22,096 nt of DNA, from positions 1 through 22,096 of the forward strand of contig UQDF01000039.1 of assembly GCA_900539765.1 (NCBI GenBank), given 5' to 3'. A program made the position numbers and the translations under genes. Source of the DNA: an uncultured Porphyromonas sp. GTDB lineage: Bacteria > Bacteroidota > Bacteroidia > Bacteroidales > Porphyromonadaceae. The notes beneath the pieces were generated by a model. The model was not told where the DNA came from. It saw only the letters and a list, made by a program, of their open reading frames with translations, and searched no databases. Numbering within the stretch: position 1 is the stretch's first letter; each line of letters opens with the position of its first letter. Positions 7,356-15,574 of the stretch are shown one piece after another.

Positions 7356-8967
7356 AGCGAATGAATCGTACCGTGCTAACGCCACCCTCCGTGACGAGCT
7401 GACCGATGTAGAGCCCCTGAGCTAGATCTGTCAAGGAGAGCCTAGAGGCCGCTGCCAGCGTGTAGCTGTCTAGTAGTCTACCAGTCGTATCGTACAGATA
7501 GAGCGTACCCGTAGCGGGCTCAGAGAAGTGGAGCGCATCGCCCTGCCAGAGGATTGCGAGATCGTCACGCTCGACCTGAATAGGAGCGACTCCCAGAGGC
7601 TCAGCGAGGAAGTGCTTGTCTACACGTAGATAAGCATTGCGATAGTACTGTACACCAGTCATATCTACAGCGCAAGAGACCAGGGTCTTGCCATCTGCCG
7701 AGAACTGTACGACACCCATATCCGTGATACTCTTTTGCTCCGTCTCACCATAAGGAGTATAGGAGTAAGTGAAGGCAGGGGACAGGTCTTTGCCCGAGAG
7801 CTGCTGCAAGTACTCCAGCATCGTGAGCTTCTTGCCATCAGGATAAACTACATAGGTAGTACGATCATTGGGGTCTAAGCTACCATCGGGGTAGCAGAGC
7901 CAGCCACCATCATGAGTACGTCCTAGTCCGCCGAGACCATAAGCCTCTGGGATATTGATCCGCTCGATGCTACCATCAGCGACATTTAATGCACCGGGAT
8001 AGGAGATGTTTGTGTAGTCGTCACCCTCACCGACTACCTCTTGGATAGATATCATCCAGTAGCCACTCGTTGGAGCCATCATCTGCCACGCAAGATCAGG
8101 GGATACACCCTTGACTACCTTATCGTAGGCTTGTTGCCACGCATCGTGAGCCTTGTTGTACTCAGCTTCTTGCTGGGCATATAGGTCAGGCTCTTTCTCA
8201 TAGTCTGCCGTCACGTAGTCGTCCCAATCGGGCTCAGGACCAGGCAGTGGCGCATCTAGATTATAGAGGAAGGAGTCACAAGGCGTAGAGCACTGATACT
8301 GTCCCTGCTCATCTAGTTGCCAGAAGAGAGGTCTGTCAGAGCCATTGCGGGTGTTTTGTCGGCCTAGGATCTTCTTGCCATCAGGCGAGCAGAAGAAAGC
8401 TTGCGTGTAGTTAGGCTTATTGCCTAGGTAGTCTTTGTCTAGCATCGGGAGCGTCTTGATCGTCCAAGAGCCATCCTCAGCACGTGTACCATAGATAGGG
8501 AGCGTCATACTCTCCTGAGCATAGGTCGGATCCATCAGATAGCCTACGAGGTGCTTGGCATCAGATGTCACATAGACGGGTCTCACGTCAGGCCACGCAC
8601 TCTCTGGGGTCTTGATCTCGTGTAGCTTCTCTTGAGCCATATTGTAGACAAAAGCGCCCACCTCATCCTGAGAGACAAAGATCTCACCATCATCAGAGAC
8701 AGCGTAGATCATATACTTCTCAGCGCCCGTCTCAGAGAGGAAGAGCGAGGTGGTATCACGCTCCGTATCGTAGCAAAAGGCTGTCGAGTTAGGGCTACCA
8801 CCATAGATGTAACGCCCGTTAGGACTAGTACCATAGATGGAGAAGTTACACGCCTCGGCGGGTAACGCCTTCGGCTCTTGCGTGATCTTGCACCCTGTCT
8901 GCTGAGCGCTCAGCGAGTAGCTCAGAGCTAGGAGTAGGAGTAGAAGAAGAAGTAGTTTTCTTGTCAT
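7354..8967 (-). CDS. Secreted beta-propeller-like protein with T9SS sorting domain
   Basis: The 537-residue product has a signal peptide (a long Leu run, about 5-15, ending SLSAQQ). The body has recurring motifs of the kind found in WD40/TolB-type propellers: SPNGRYIYGG (48-57), SDDGEIFVSQ (91-100), SDAKHLVG (135-142), SPDGKKILGR (194-203) and SADGKTLVSC (423-432). Residues 254-288 form a charged, probably helical insert. Residues 465-537 look like a T9SS type A sorting domain (LYLYDTTGRLLDSY, then GLYIGQL and a final VRFIR). The likely location is the cell surface or medium; the substrate is unknown. It has its own promoter. ATG at 8967 is directly followed by the signal peptide. Confidence 0.82.
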   Translation of the reverse strand: MTRKLLLLLLLLLALSYSLSAQQTGCKITQEPKALPAEACNFSIYGTSPNGRYIYGGSPNSTAFCYDTERDTTSLFLSETGAEKYMIYAVSDDGEIFVSQDEVGAFVYNMAQEKLHEIKTPESAWPDVRPVYVTSDAKHLVGYLMDPTYAQESMTLPIYGTRAEDGSWTIKTLPMLDKDYLGNKPNYTQAFFCSPDGKKILGRQNTRNGSDRPLFWQLDEQGQYQCSTPCDSFLYNLDAPLPGPEPDWDDYVTADYEKEPDLYAQQEAEYNKAHDAWQQAYDKVVKGVSPDLAWQMMAPTSGYWMISIQEVVGEGDDYTNISYPGALNVADGSIERINIPEAYGLGGLGRTHDGGWLCYPDGSLDPNDRTTYVVYPDGKKLTMLEYLQQLSGKDLSPAFTYSYTPYGETEQKSITDMGVVQFSADGKTLVSCAVDMTGVQYYRNAYLRVDKHFLAEPLGVAPIQVERDDLAILWQGDALHFSEPATGTLYLYDTTGRLLDSYTLAAASRLSLTDLAQGLYIGQLVTEGGVSTVRFIR

Positions 8968-9000
8968 ATCGTTTGAAACGTTTAAGAGTAATAGTTGTCA

Positions 9001-9031
9001 CAAAGCTAACATTCTTTTTTGATAAAAACAA
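9001..9031 (-). promoter_or_regulatory. Promoter of the minus-strand T9SS cargo gene
   Basis: Read leftward: TTG (9031-9029), a 20-base spacer, then TAGCTTTG (9008-9001). The start codon lies 33 bases further on. The upstream end nearly touches the palindrome element beginning at 9037. Confidence 0.65.
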
Positions 9032-9036
9032 TGATT

Positions 9037-9203
9037 CCCACGTAGGGATTTCGAAATCTCCACGTGGGAATTTTTCATTCTCCACGTAGGCGTGAAAAAA
9101 ATCTTCGGAGGAATCAAATGAAACTTCGGAGGAATCGTTTCGTTCCTCCGTGGAGAATAAAAAATAGCCACGTGGAGAATTGCAATTCTCCACGTGGCTA
9201 TCG
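9037..9203. repeat. Palindrome-rich intergenic element, copy A
   Basis: The stretch carries six CCACGTGG-like sites arranged as successive palindromes: 9037-9068 (around GATTTCGAAATC), about 9060-9090, a GGAGGAA/TTCCTCC hairpin at 9128-9149, and a perfect 38-base palindrome at 9164-9201. Positions 9053-9203 align without gaps to 21843-21993 (121 of 151 bases identical by my count), with a 32-base exact core at 9103-9134 containing two copies of CTTCGGAGGA. It lies between two divergent genes. Function unknown; it could be a mobile palindromic repeat, a structured RNA or a regulator site. Confidence 0.85.
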
Positions 9204-9291
9204 TGCTAAGAGTAGTCGATCATAAGACATCCACTCTGAGTTGGTCAGACCGCTGGTCGCACGCCTCTCTGGCTATCTAGCTAGAAATCGT

Positions 9292-9299
9292 TATCTTTG
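9292..9299 (+). promoter_or_regulatory. -7 element (TATCTTTG) of the PCMD-like lipoprotein operon
   Basis: Matches TAnnTTTG, 29 bases before the ATG at 9329. The region 19-20 bases upstream lacks a good TTG. Confidence 0.55.
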
Positions 9300-9328
9300 C
9301 CACATCTTAGTGTAAAATATAGTACAAT

Positions 9329-10351
9329 ATGAAACGACTCTCTTGGACTCTCGGTATCCTACTTACACTGTCTCTCGTCGTAGCGACAGGTTGTAGTGGC
9401 GAGGACCCTATCAAAGCTAAGCGTATCGCTATCGAAAACGGCACCTACAAACCTAATCCTGATAAACCAGACCCCAATAAGCCTGACCCCAATAAGCCAG
9501 ACACGATACCGACACCTGATCCTCAGCCAGACACGATACCGACACCTGATCCTGATCCCAATCCACTAGGTAAGATGAAGACTCAAGAGATCACTTTTAC
9601 CTTTGACGACTGGGTACAGCCTAATGATAAGGCAGCCTTTATGCTTCCTGTAGAGAAGGCACTCCCTAAGCTCCTAGCAGGCGATCCTTATTGGGCTTGC
9701 GCGAGCAACTTAGGTGCAGCTTTCGGAGGGACGAATCAAGTTGAGGATTTTCCTGTCCACCCACTGGTTAAGGGCCGTACAGGACAAGCCCTAGAAGTGA
9801 TGACCAACAAGGGGGTACCACTCTTTGGTAAGGGCATCATCGCTGGAGCTCTCTACGCTGGTACCCTAGATGCAGGGAGTATGATGGTTAAGCCTCTAGA
9901 GTCTACCATGTTTGGTCAGCCCGTCTTTGCCATACCGCTTGCTATCAAAGGATACTATCAGTGGCTCCCAGGCGAGAAATTAGTCGATGGTACTAAGGGT
10001 AATAAGGCGATTGACGGACAGGATGAGGCTACAATTGCTTGCGTCCTATACGATACGACAAGCGATGACACTCCGCTCAACGGGACCAACCTCTATACCG
10101 ATCCACGTATCCTAGCTAAAGTGCAGCTACACCCCAAGCCTACCAAGGAGGGGGCGTGGACATCCTTCGAGACAAATCTAGAGATCGTCAACGAGACTGC
10201 TTACAAGCAGATAGACCTCCAGAAGGGCAAGTACCACATGGCTCTTATCTTCTCATCGAGTGCTCGTGGCGACGAATTCATCGGAGCCATCGGCAGTCGC
10301 CTGCGCATTGACGATCTAGTTGTGACACTAGGTATCCCCACCAAGAAGTAA
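9329..10351 (+). CDS. Surface lipoprotein, PCMD-domain-like
   Basis: The 340-residue product has a lipoprotein signal (lipobox VATGC, Cys22) followed by SGEDP, an acidic start of the kind used for surface export in Bacteroidetes. A Pro/Asp/Lys-rich linker at about 41-79 (KPDPNKPDPNKPD, TIPTPDP twice) joins it to a beta-rich domain of about 250 residues beginning ITFTFDDW. The end, GSRLRIDDLVVTL, is typical of PCMD domains, a putative carbohydrate-binding family found in gut and oral Bacteroidetes. The fold call is tentative. It is followed 12 bases later by a beta-barrel gene, so the two products probably work together at the outer membrane. Confidence 0.65.
   Translation: MKRLSWTLGILLTLSLVVATGCSGEDPIKAKRIAIENGTYKPNPDKPDPNKPDPNKPDTIPTPDPQPDTIPTPDPDPNPLGKMKTQEITFTFDDWVQPNDKAAFMLPVEKALPKLLAGDPYWACASNLGAAFGGTNQVEDFPVHPLVKGRTGQALEVMTNKGVPLFGKGIIAGALYAGTLDAGSMMVKPLESTMFGQPVFAIPLAIKGYYQWLPGEKLVDGTKGNKAIDGQDEATIACVLYDTTSDDTPLNGTNLYTDPRILAKVQLHPKPTKEGAWTSFETNLEIVNETAYKQIDLQKGKYHMALIFSSSARGDEFIGAIGSRLRIDDLVVTLGIPTKK
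9496..9555 (+). repeat. Two 30-bp tandem units in the lipoprotein linker
   Basis: Positions 9496-9523 and 9526-9553 are identical. The in-frame period of 30 bases encodes the repeated TIPTPDP segment. Such a unit could change the linker length by slippage. Confidence 0.85.
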
Positions 10352-10363
10352 CCCGCTACAGAT

Positions 10364-11113
10364 ATGACTACACAGCAACTATACAGAGGGACTCTCGCCC
10401 TCTTGCTAGCACTCATCACGACCCCACTCCTATGGGGGCAGAGTGACAATGACAACTTAGAGTTTGGCATCAAGGCTGGACTAAACGTCGGAGCCACTAC
10501 CCCACTACCTAAGCCTAAGGCAATAGATAAGATCTATACGTGGGATCCCCATATGAACATAGCCCTCAAGGGGTGGCTCTCCTACCAGCTCCCCGACACC
10601 AAGGGGTGGCACCTAGACACGGGGCTAGAGATGGAGCGCAAGGGTATGTACGCCTGCACCCACGCGACAAACCTGAGAGTCAATATGGGCGATGGCACGG
10701 ATGCTGCTTGGGGATTCTTCACAGGCAATAACAGCTCGGAGTTTATCAATTACTACCTCACGCTCCCGATGCTGGTCGCCTACCATACGAGCAAAGACAA
10801 GTTTCGTGTGCAGGTGGGCTTCTACCTCTCCTACCTGATGCAACAGAGCTTTAAGGTGACTCTCGATGGTGACGGCACGCTCAATGACCTGCCACTATCT
10901 CCTGGACATCTCGTCGATTACGACTTCTCAGATCACTTTAACAAGCTAGATATGGGCGTCCGGGTAGGCTTCGACTACTTCTTTCATCAGCGTCTCGGTG
11001 TGACCGCTCAGCTCAATATGAGCTTCGAGCCTGCTCTAGATCGGAGCTTTACGATGATGCCCTTCCCGCTCTACAACATCTACGCCTTTGCGGGCTTTGC
11101 TTATCGTATCTAA
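10364..11113 (+). CDS. Outer-membrane beta-barrel protein
   Basis: The 249-residue product has a signal peptide (about 1-25, ending LLWGQS). It opens with FGIKAGLNVG and continues as alternating amphipathic strands such as WHLDTGLEM, YLTLPMLVAY and FRVQVGFYLSYL. It ends FAGFAYRI with no sorting domain, as usual for small OMP_b-brl/PorT-like barrels. It starts 12 bases after the PCMD-like lipoprotein gene and before a terminator, so the pair forms a two-gene operon. Whether it is a pore, an anchor for the lipoprotein or something else cannot be told. Confidence 0.8.
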   Translation: MTTQQLYRGTLALLLALITTPLLWGQSDNDNLEFGIKAGLNVGATTPLPKPKAIDKIYTWDPHMNIALKGWLSYQLPDTKGWHLDTGLEMERKGMYACTHATNLRVNMGDGTDAAWGFFTGNNSSEFINYYLTLPMLVAYHTSKDKFRVQVGFYLSYLMQQSFKVTLDGDGTLNDLPLSPGHLVDYDFSDHFNKLDMGVRVGFDYFFHQRLGVTAQLNMSFEPALDRSFTMMPFPLYNIYAFAGFAYRI

Positions 11114-11129
11114 GTGAGACCGACCCAGG

Positions 11130-11187
11130 ACTCTGTTACTTCAGGTCGCGCAGAGAGCTGACGCATGATCCCTGAAGAGAGTTTTTT
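11130..11187 (+). terminator. Terminator after the lipoprotein/beta-barrel operon
   Basis: ACTCT and CTTCAGG (11130-11145) pair with CCTGAAG and AGAGT (11171-11182). TTTTTT follows. The gap between stem arms can form an inner helix. Confidence 0.65.
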
Positions 11188-11189
11188 AC

Positions 11190-11197
11190 TACCTTTG
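11190..11197 (+). promoter_or_regulatory. -7 element (TACCTTTG) of the GT2-pyrC operon
   Basis: A perfect TAnnTTTG match directly after the preceding terminator. The leader to ATG 11271 is about 65 bases. No clear TTG lies 19-20 bases upstream. Confidence 0.55.
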
Positions 11198-11270
11198 TAG
11201 TGCAGTGGCAGGGGGCATCTGACAGCGTTCCCTACCCTATGCATTACCACTCACTGAGACCCATCACGCT

Positions 11271-12026
11271 ATGCACGCTAGCCTTGTCATCATACCCACC
11301 TACAACGAGCGAGAGAATGTCGCCGAGATGATTCGAGCCGTCTTGGCACTGCCCGAAGCTTTCGACTTGCTGATCCTTGATGACAATTCGCCTGACGGCA
11401 CCGCTGAGATCGTGCGTACGCTACAACAGGAGACGGACTACACGGATCGTCTTCATCTCATCGTACGTCCAGGTAAGATGGGACTAGGCACCGCTTATCT
11501 CACAGGCTTCGAGTGGGCACTGGAGCATGGCTACGACTACATATTTGAGATGGATTGCGACTTTAGCCATCCGCTCTCGGCACTGCCGCACCTCCTACGC
11601 GCCGTCTCCGAGGAGGGGTACGATGTGGCGGTGGGCTCTCGCTACGTGCGGGGTGGTGGGGTCAAGGATTGGCCCCTCGGACGCATCCTCATGAGCTACC
11701 TCGCATCGGTCTACGTGCGCCTTGTCACATGGCTACCCGTTCGGGACACGACCGCTGGCTTCGTCTGCTACAGACGTGAGGTGCTGGAGACGATGAGACT
11801 AGACGAGGTGTACTTCAAGGGATATGCCTTTCAGATTGAGATGAAGTACACAGCGCACTGTCTAGGCTTCAAGATCAAGGAGGTGCCTATCACCTTTGTC
11901 AATCGTAAGCTTGGTAGCTCGAAGATGAATGGCTCGATCTTTGGAGAAGCCTTCACGGGTGTTCTCAAGCTACGCTACTGGCGACTCTTCAAGGGCTTCC
12001 CCAAGCGTCGTAATCCTGCTAAATAA
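11271..12026 (+). CDS. GT2 polyprenol-phosphate sugar transferase (DPM1-like)
   Basis: The 251-residue product is a GT-A fold family 2 glycosyltransferase. IIPTYNERENV (7-17) is the typical start, LDDNSPDGT (36-44) binds the nucleotide, MDCDFSHP (94-101) holds the DxD metal site, and VGSRYVRGG (121-129) plus RKLGSSKM near the end match dolichol-phosphate mannosyltransferase-like enzymes. It probably moves a sugar, mannose in known relatives, from a nucleotide donor onto a polyprenyl phosphate at the inner face of the membrane. No C-terminal membrane segments are present, so it is of the short soluble type. The dihydroorotase gene begins one base after its stop codon, so they are cotranscribed. 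Confidence 0.88.
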   Translation: MHASLVIIPTYNERENVAEMIRAVLALPEAFDLLILDDNSPDGTAEIVRTLQQETDYTDRLHLIVRPGKMGLGTAYLTGFEWALEHGYDYIFEMDCDFSHPLSALPHLLRAVSEEGYDVAVGSRYVRGGGVKDWPLGRILMSYLASVYVRLVTWLPVRDTTAGFVCYRREVLETMRLDEVYFKGYAFQIEMKYTAHCLGFKIKEVPITFVNRKLGSSKMNGSIFGEAFTGVLKLRYWRLFKGFPKRRNPAK

Positions 12027-12027
12027 T

Positions 12028-13383
12028 ATGCGACAGATCATACTCGGAGCGACCATTATCAATGAAGGTCGACAAGTCGTCGGCTCCGTATGCCTCTCCG
12101 ACGAGCGTATTGAGTCTATATATATAGGTATCGACAAGGCGTCTGACCTCCCAGACGAACTGCTCCAAGGAGCGGAGATCGTGGAGGCACACGGGCTCTG
12201 GCTACTGCCTGGCTGCATCGATGATCAGGTACACTTTAGAGAGCCTGGACTAACCCACAAGGGAGACATAGCGCACGAGAGTCGTGCTGCCGTGGCGGGT
12301 GGTGTCACCTCCTATATGGACATGCCGAATGTGAAGCCCCCGACGGTTACTCTCGAGGCGCTCCTCGACAAGCGCCAGCGTGCTCAGGAGACAAGCTGGG
12401 CAAACTACGCCTTCTACTTCGGAGGAACTAATGACAATGCTTCCGAAGCGTGTGCCATAGACCCAGCCCTCATCCCAGGGTACAAGCTCTTCCTAGGAGC
12501 CTCCACGGGCAATATGCTAGTGGACAGTGAGGAGGCGCTCGACTACTTCTTCGCCCATGCGCCCAAGCTCATCGCCACGCACTGCGAGAGCGAGGAGATC
12601 ATCACACGCAACAAGGAGACCTACCGCCAGCGCTACGACGGGCACCCACCCATCGAGACACACCCACTGATACGCTCTCGCGAGGCGTGCTACGAGTCTT
12701 CACGCAGTGCCATAGAGCGTGCCAAGCGTCTCGGAGCCAGACTGCACGTACTACACCTATCGACAGCAGAGGAGATGGATCTCCTTTCGGCAGCTCCGCT
12801 TTCGCCTGAGAAGCGCATCACCACTGAGGTGTGCGTCCACCACTTATGGTTTACTGATGAGGACTACAGCCGCCTAGGCAACCGCATCAAGTGGAACCCC
12901 GCCGTCAAGACGGCTCGCGATCGTGAGGCACTCCGCCAAGCACTCGTTGAGGGTCGCATCGATGTGGTCGCTACCGATCATGCGCCTCACACACTAGCCG
13001 ACAAGGAGGGCGATGCCCTTACGGCAGCCTCTGGGGGACCACTCGTACAGCACAGTCTCCTGATGATGCTGGAGCTGGCTCACGAGGGGCTTTGGTCGCC
13101 TGAGCTAGTCGTTGAGAAGATGGCACACGCTCCTGCCCAGCTCTTTGGGGTCTGCGAGCGAGGCTACATCCGCACAGGCTACTACGCTGACCTAGTCCTC
13201 GTAGATCCTCATCAAGAGACCACGGTCACAACGGAAAGCCTCTACAGCAAGTGTGGTTGGTCGCCTCTGGAGGGCTACACCTTCTCGCATCGCATCGTGG
13301 CTACTTGGGTCAATGGACAGGTTGCCTACCGTGATGGACAACTGACCAGTCGCCCGTCCGTCCATGCGCTCACCTTCGCCTGA
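12028..13383 (+). CDS. pyrC: Dihydroorotase (class I type)
   Basis: The 451-residue amidohydrolase catalyses the cyclisation of carbamoyl-aspartate to dihydroorotate in pyrimidine synthesis. Motifs in order: DDQVHFREPG (65-74), GYKLFLGAST with probable carbamylated Lys153, THCESEE with His185, LHLST with His243, and ATDHAPH with Asp317. The first metal motif reads Gln67-x-His69 instead of His-x-His; from memory this Gln variant also occurs in other Bacteroidetes dihydroorotases, so it need not mean loss of function. The frame extends upstream into the previous gene, but ATG 12028, one base after that gene's stop, gives the normal N-terminus. Confidence 0.92.
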   Translation: MRQIILGATIINEGRQVVGSVCLSDERIESIYIGIDKASDLPDELLQGAEIVEAHGLWLLPGCIDDQVHFREPGLTHKGDIAHESRAAVAGGVTSYMDMPNVKPPTVTLEALLDKRQRAQETSWANYAFYFGGTNDNASEACAIDPALIPGYKLFLGASTGNMLVDSEEALDYFFAHAPKLIATHCESEEIITRNKETYRQRYDGHPPIETHPLIRSREACYESSRSAIERAKRLGARLHVLHLSTAEEMDLLSAAPLSPEKRITTEVCVHHLWFTDEDYSRLGNRIKWNPAVKTARDREALRQALVEGRIDVVATDHAPHTLADKEGDALTAASGGPLVQHSLLMMLELAHEGLWSPELVVEKMAHAPAQLFGVCERGYIRTGYYADLVLVDPHQETTVTTESLYSKCGWSPLEGYTFSHRIVATWVNGQVAYRDGQLTSRPSVHALTFA

Positions 13384-13452
13384 ACTAGCTCCCCCGAGAG
13401 AGCAAATCGACATTTGGTCGTCAAACCCTTTCGCTACGTGAGCGATTATTAT

Positions 13453-13460
13453 TATATTTG
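13453..13460 (+). promoter_or_regulatory. -7 element (TATATTTG) of the methylmalonyl-CoA operon
   Basis: TAnnTTTG match. The upstream region has only TTTCG at the expected distance. A leader of about 90 bases runs to ATG 13557; I see no recognisable riboswitch in it. Confidence 0.6.
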
Positions 13461-13556
13461 CAGTCGGTGATGGTCTCTAGATAGATTATCCCCGTTTGGA
13501 GGGCGCAGTCCCTTCTTCCTTTGAATAGACACACAAATCAAAAAACAATATAGCGT

Positions 13557-13973
13557 ATGAATCTGTCACACATCGAGCATCTTGGGATAGCAGTCAAGAG
13601 CATAGAGGAGGCTCTCCCCTTCTTTGAGGGAGTCCTCGGACTAACCTGCTACAACATTGAGGAGGTCGCCGACCAGAAGGTGCGTACCGCATTCCTCAAG
13701 ATAGGCGAGGTCAAGCTAGAGCTCCTAGAGCCTACAAGTGATGAGAGCCCCATAGCCAAGTTTATCGAGAAGCGTGGCGAAGGTATCCACCACCTGGCAC
13801 TCTCATCAGGCGATGCAGCACCAGCTCTCGAAGAGCTCAAGAGCAAAGGCATACGCCTCATCGATGAGAAGCCTCGCAAAGGTGCCGAGGGTCTCAACAT
13901 TGCCTTCGTACACCCCAAGAGTGCACACGGCATACTCCTAGAGATCTGCGACTGCAAGGATGTCGCTAAGTAA
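13557..13973 (+). CDS. mce: Methylmalonyl-CoA epimerase
   Basis: The 138-residue protein belongs to the vicinal-oxygen-chelate fold and has the family's usual length. IEHLGIAV gives His8, ADQKV gives Gln40, GIHHLAL gives His78/79 and GILLEI gives Glu129, which correspond to the metal ligands of known epimerases. It interconverts the (R) and (S) forms of methylmalonyl-CoA, linking methylmalonyl-CoA mutase to the decarboxylase. It is the first gene of the operon, 35 bases before the carboxyltransferase subunit. Confidence 0.94.
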   Translation: MNLSHIEHLGIAVKSIEEALPFFEGVLGLTCYNIEEVADQKVRTAFLKIGEVKLELLEPTSDESPIAKFIEKRGEGIHHLALSSGDAAPALEELKSKGIRLIDEKPRKGAEGLNIAFVHPKSAHGILLEICDCKDVAK

Positions 13974-14008
13974 TATCGTCCAATCAAACAAACGCTACAT
14001 AGAATATA

Positions 14009-15562
14009 ATGAGTGTACAACAAGAGAAGATAAAGCAGCTCCTTGCCAAGCGTGAGGAGGCTCGTCTCGGAGGAGGCGAGGCACGCATTGAGAAGCAACA
14101 CGCCAAGGGCAAGTACACAGCTCGTGAGCGTATAGCTATGCTCCTCGATGAGGGTTCCTTTGAGGAGATCGACATGTTCGTCCAGCATCGCTGCACGAAC
14201 TTTGGTATGGAGAAGAAAAAGTTCCTCGGCGATGGTGTCGTCGTAGGTAGTGGTACCATCGACGGACGTCTCGTCTACGTCTTCGCTCAGGACTTCACCG
14301 TCATAGGTGGCGCACTCGGCGAGATGCTCGCTGCCAAGATATGCAAGGTGATGGATCTAGCTATGACTATGGGCGCACCTTGTATCGGTCTCAACGACTC
14401 TGGTGGTGCGCGTATCCAAGAGGCGGTCAACGCACTCTGTGGCTACGGTGAGATCTTCGAGCGCAACATCCTCGCTTCAGGTGTCATCCCTCAGATCTCT
14501 GGTATCTTCGGGCCTTGCGCTGGTGGTGCTGTCTATTCGCCCGCACTGACCGACTTCAACATTATGGTGCGCAACTCCAGCTACATGTTCCTCACAGGTC
14601 CTAAGGTGGTCAAAACGGTCACTGGCGAGGACGTCACCCAGGAGGAGCTAGGCGGTGCCGACGTACACGCTTCTAAGAGTGGTGTGGCACACTTCGCTGT
14701 AGACAACGACGAGGCTGGTCTTCAGCTCATCCGTCAGTTGCTCTCCTTCCTGCCACAAAACAACATGGAGGAGCCACCCTTCGTCGCTTGCGACGATCCC
14801 GCAGACCGCTGCGAGGAGCTACTCAACGAGATTATCCCCGACTCGCCAAACCGCGCTTACGATATGTACGAGGTGATCGGAGCAATCGTAGACCATGGTG
14901 AGTTCCTCGAGGTACATCGTGACTACGCACGCAACATCATCGTTGGCTTCGCACGCTTCAACGGGCAGAGCGTCGGTATCGTAGCCAACCAGCCGAAAGT
15001 AATGGCTGGTAGTCTCGACTGCAACTCCTCTCGCAAGGCAGCACGTTTCGTACGCTTCTGCGACTCTTTCAATATTCCCATCGTCACACTCGTCGACGTA
15101 CCAGGCTTCCTCCCAGGTACAGGTCAGGAGTACAATGCGGTCATCACACACGGTGCTAAGCTCCTCTACGCTTACGGCGAGGCTACCGTACCTAAGATCA
15201 CGGTCGTCCTACGCAAGGCATACGGTGGTGCTTACATCGTGATGGGCTCCAAGCACCTTCGCGCAGACATCAACTACGCTTGGCCCTCTGCTGAGATTGC
15301 CGTCATGGGTCCGTCAGGAGCCGTCGAGGTAGTCTTTGCCAAGGAGGTTAAGGCGAGCGATGATCCTGCCAAGACAGCTCTGGAGAAGGAAGAGGAGTAC
15401 CGTGAGGCTTTTGCCAATCCATACAATGCAGCTTCCTACGGTTACATCGATGATGTCATCGAGCCAAGGAACACCCGCTTCCGCATCATCCGCGCACTAC
15501 AGCAGCTACGCACGAAGCGTCAGACGCTCCCCGCTAAGAAGCATGACAACGTACCTCTCTAA
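14009..15562 (+). CDS. mmdA: Methylmalonyl-CoA decarboxylase alpha subunit (carboxyltransferase)
   Basis: The 517-residue protein is a biotin-dependent acyl-CoA carboxyltransferase of normal length. The N-terminal half contains ARERIAMLLDEGSFEE and GGARIQEAV plus GPCAGGAVYSPA, which form one oxyanion site. The C-terminal half contains PGFLPGTGQE and KAYGGAYIVMGSK, the second site. It moves the carboxyl group of methylmalonyl-CoA to biotin on the carrier encoded two genes downstream. Membership in a decarboxylase rather than a propionyl-CoA carboxylase is inferred from the neighbours (epimerase, OadG-like piece, short carrier, no biotin carboxylase). Confidence 0.93.
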   Translation: MSVQQEKIKQLLAKREEARLGGGEARIEKQHAKGKYTARERIAMLLDEGSFEEIDMFVQHRCTNFGMEKKKFLGDGVVVGSGTIDGRLVYVFAQDFTVIGGALGEMLAAKICKVMDLAMTMGAPCIGLNDSGGARIQEAVNALCGYGEIFERNILASGVIPQISGIFGPCAGGAVYSPALTDFNIMVRNSSYMFLTGPKVVKTVTGEDVTQEELGGADVHASKSGVAHFAVDNDEAGLQLIRQLLSFLPQNNMEEPPFVACDDPADRCEELLNEIIPDSPNRAYDMYEVIGAIVDHGEFLEVHRDYARNIIVGFARFNGQSVGIVANQPKVMAGSLDCNSSRKAARFVRFCDSFNIPIVTLVDVPGFLPGTGQEYNAVITHGAKLLYAYGEATVPKITVVLRKAYGGAYIVMGSKHLRADINYAWPSAEIAVMGPSGAVEVVFAKEVKASDDPAKTALEKEEEYREAFANPYNAASYGYIDDVIEPRNTRFRIIRALQQLRTKRQTLPAKKHDNVPL

Positions 15563-15574
15563 CCTCTCCTACCG

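Noticed and set aside
8846..9193. 115-residue minus-strand ORF across palindrome element A
   Set aside because: It overlaps the start of the real cargo gene in another frame, runs over the palindromes and the promoter, and shows no protein-like pattern.
13461..13556. Riboswitch (for example cobalamin) in the mce leader
   Set aside because: The leader is only about 90 bases and shows none of the conserved motifs I would expect.
13649..14188. 179-residue minus-strand ORF opposite mce and mmdA
   Set aside because: It spans two well-supported genes on the other strand; its sequence is an antisense shadow.
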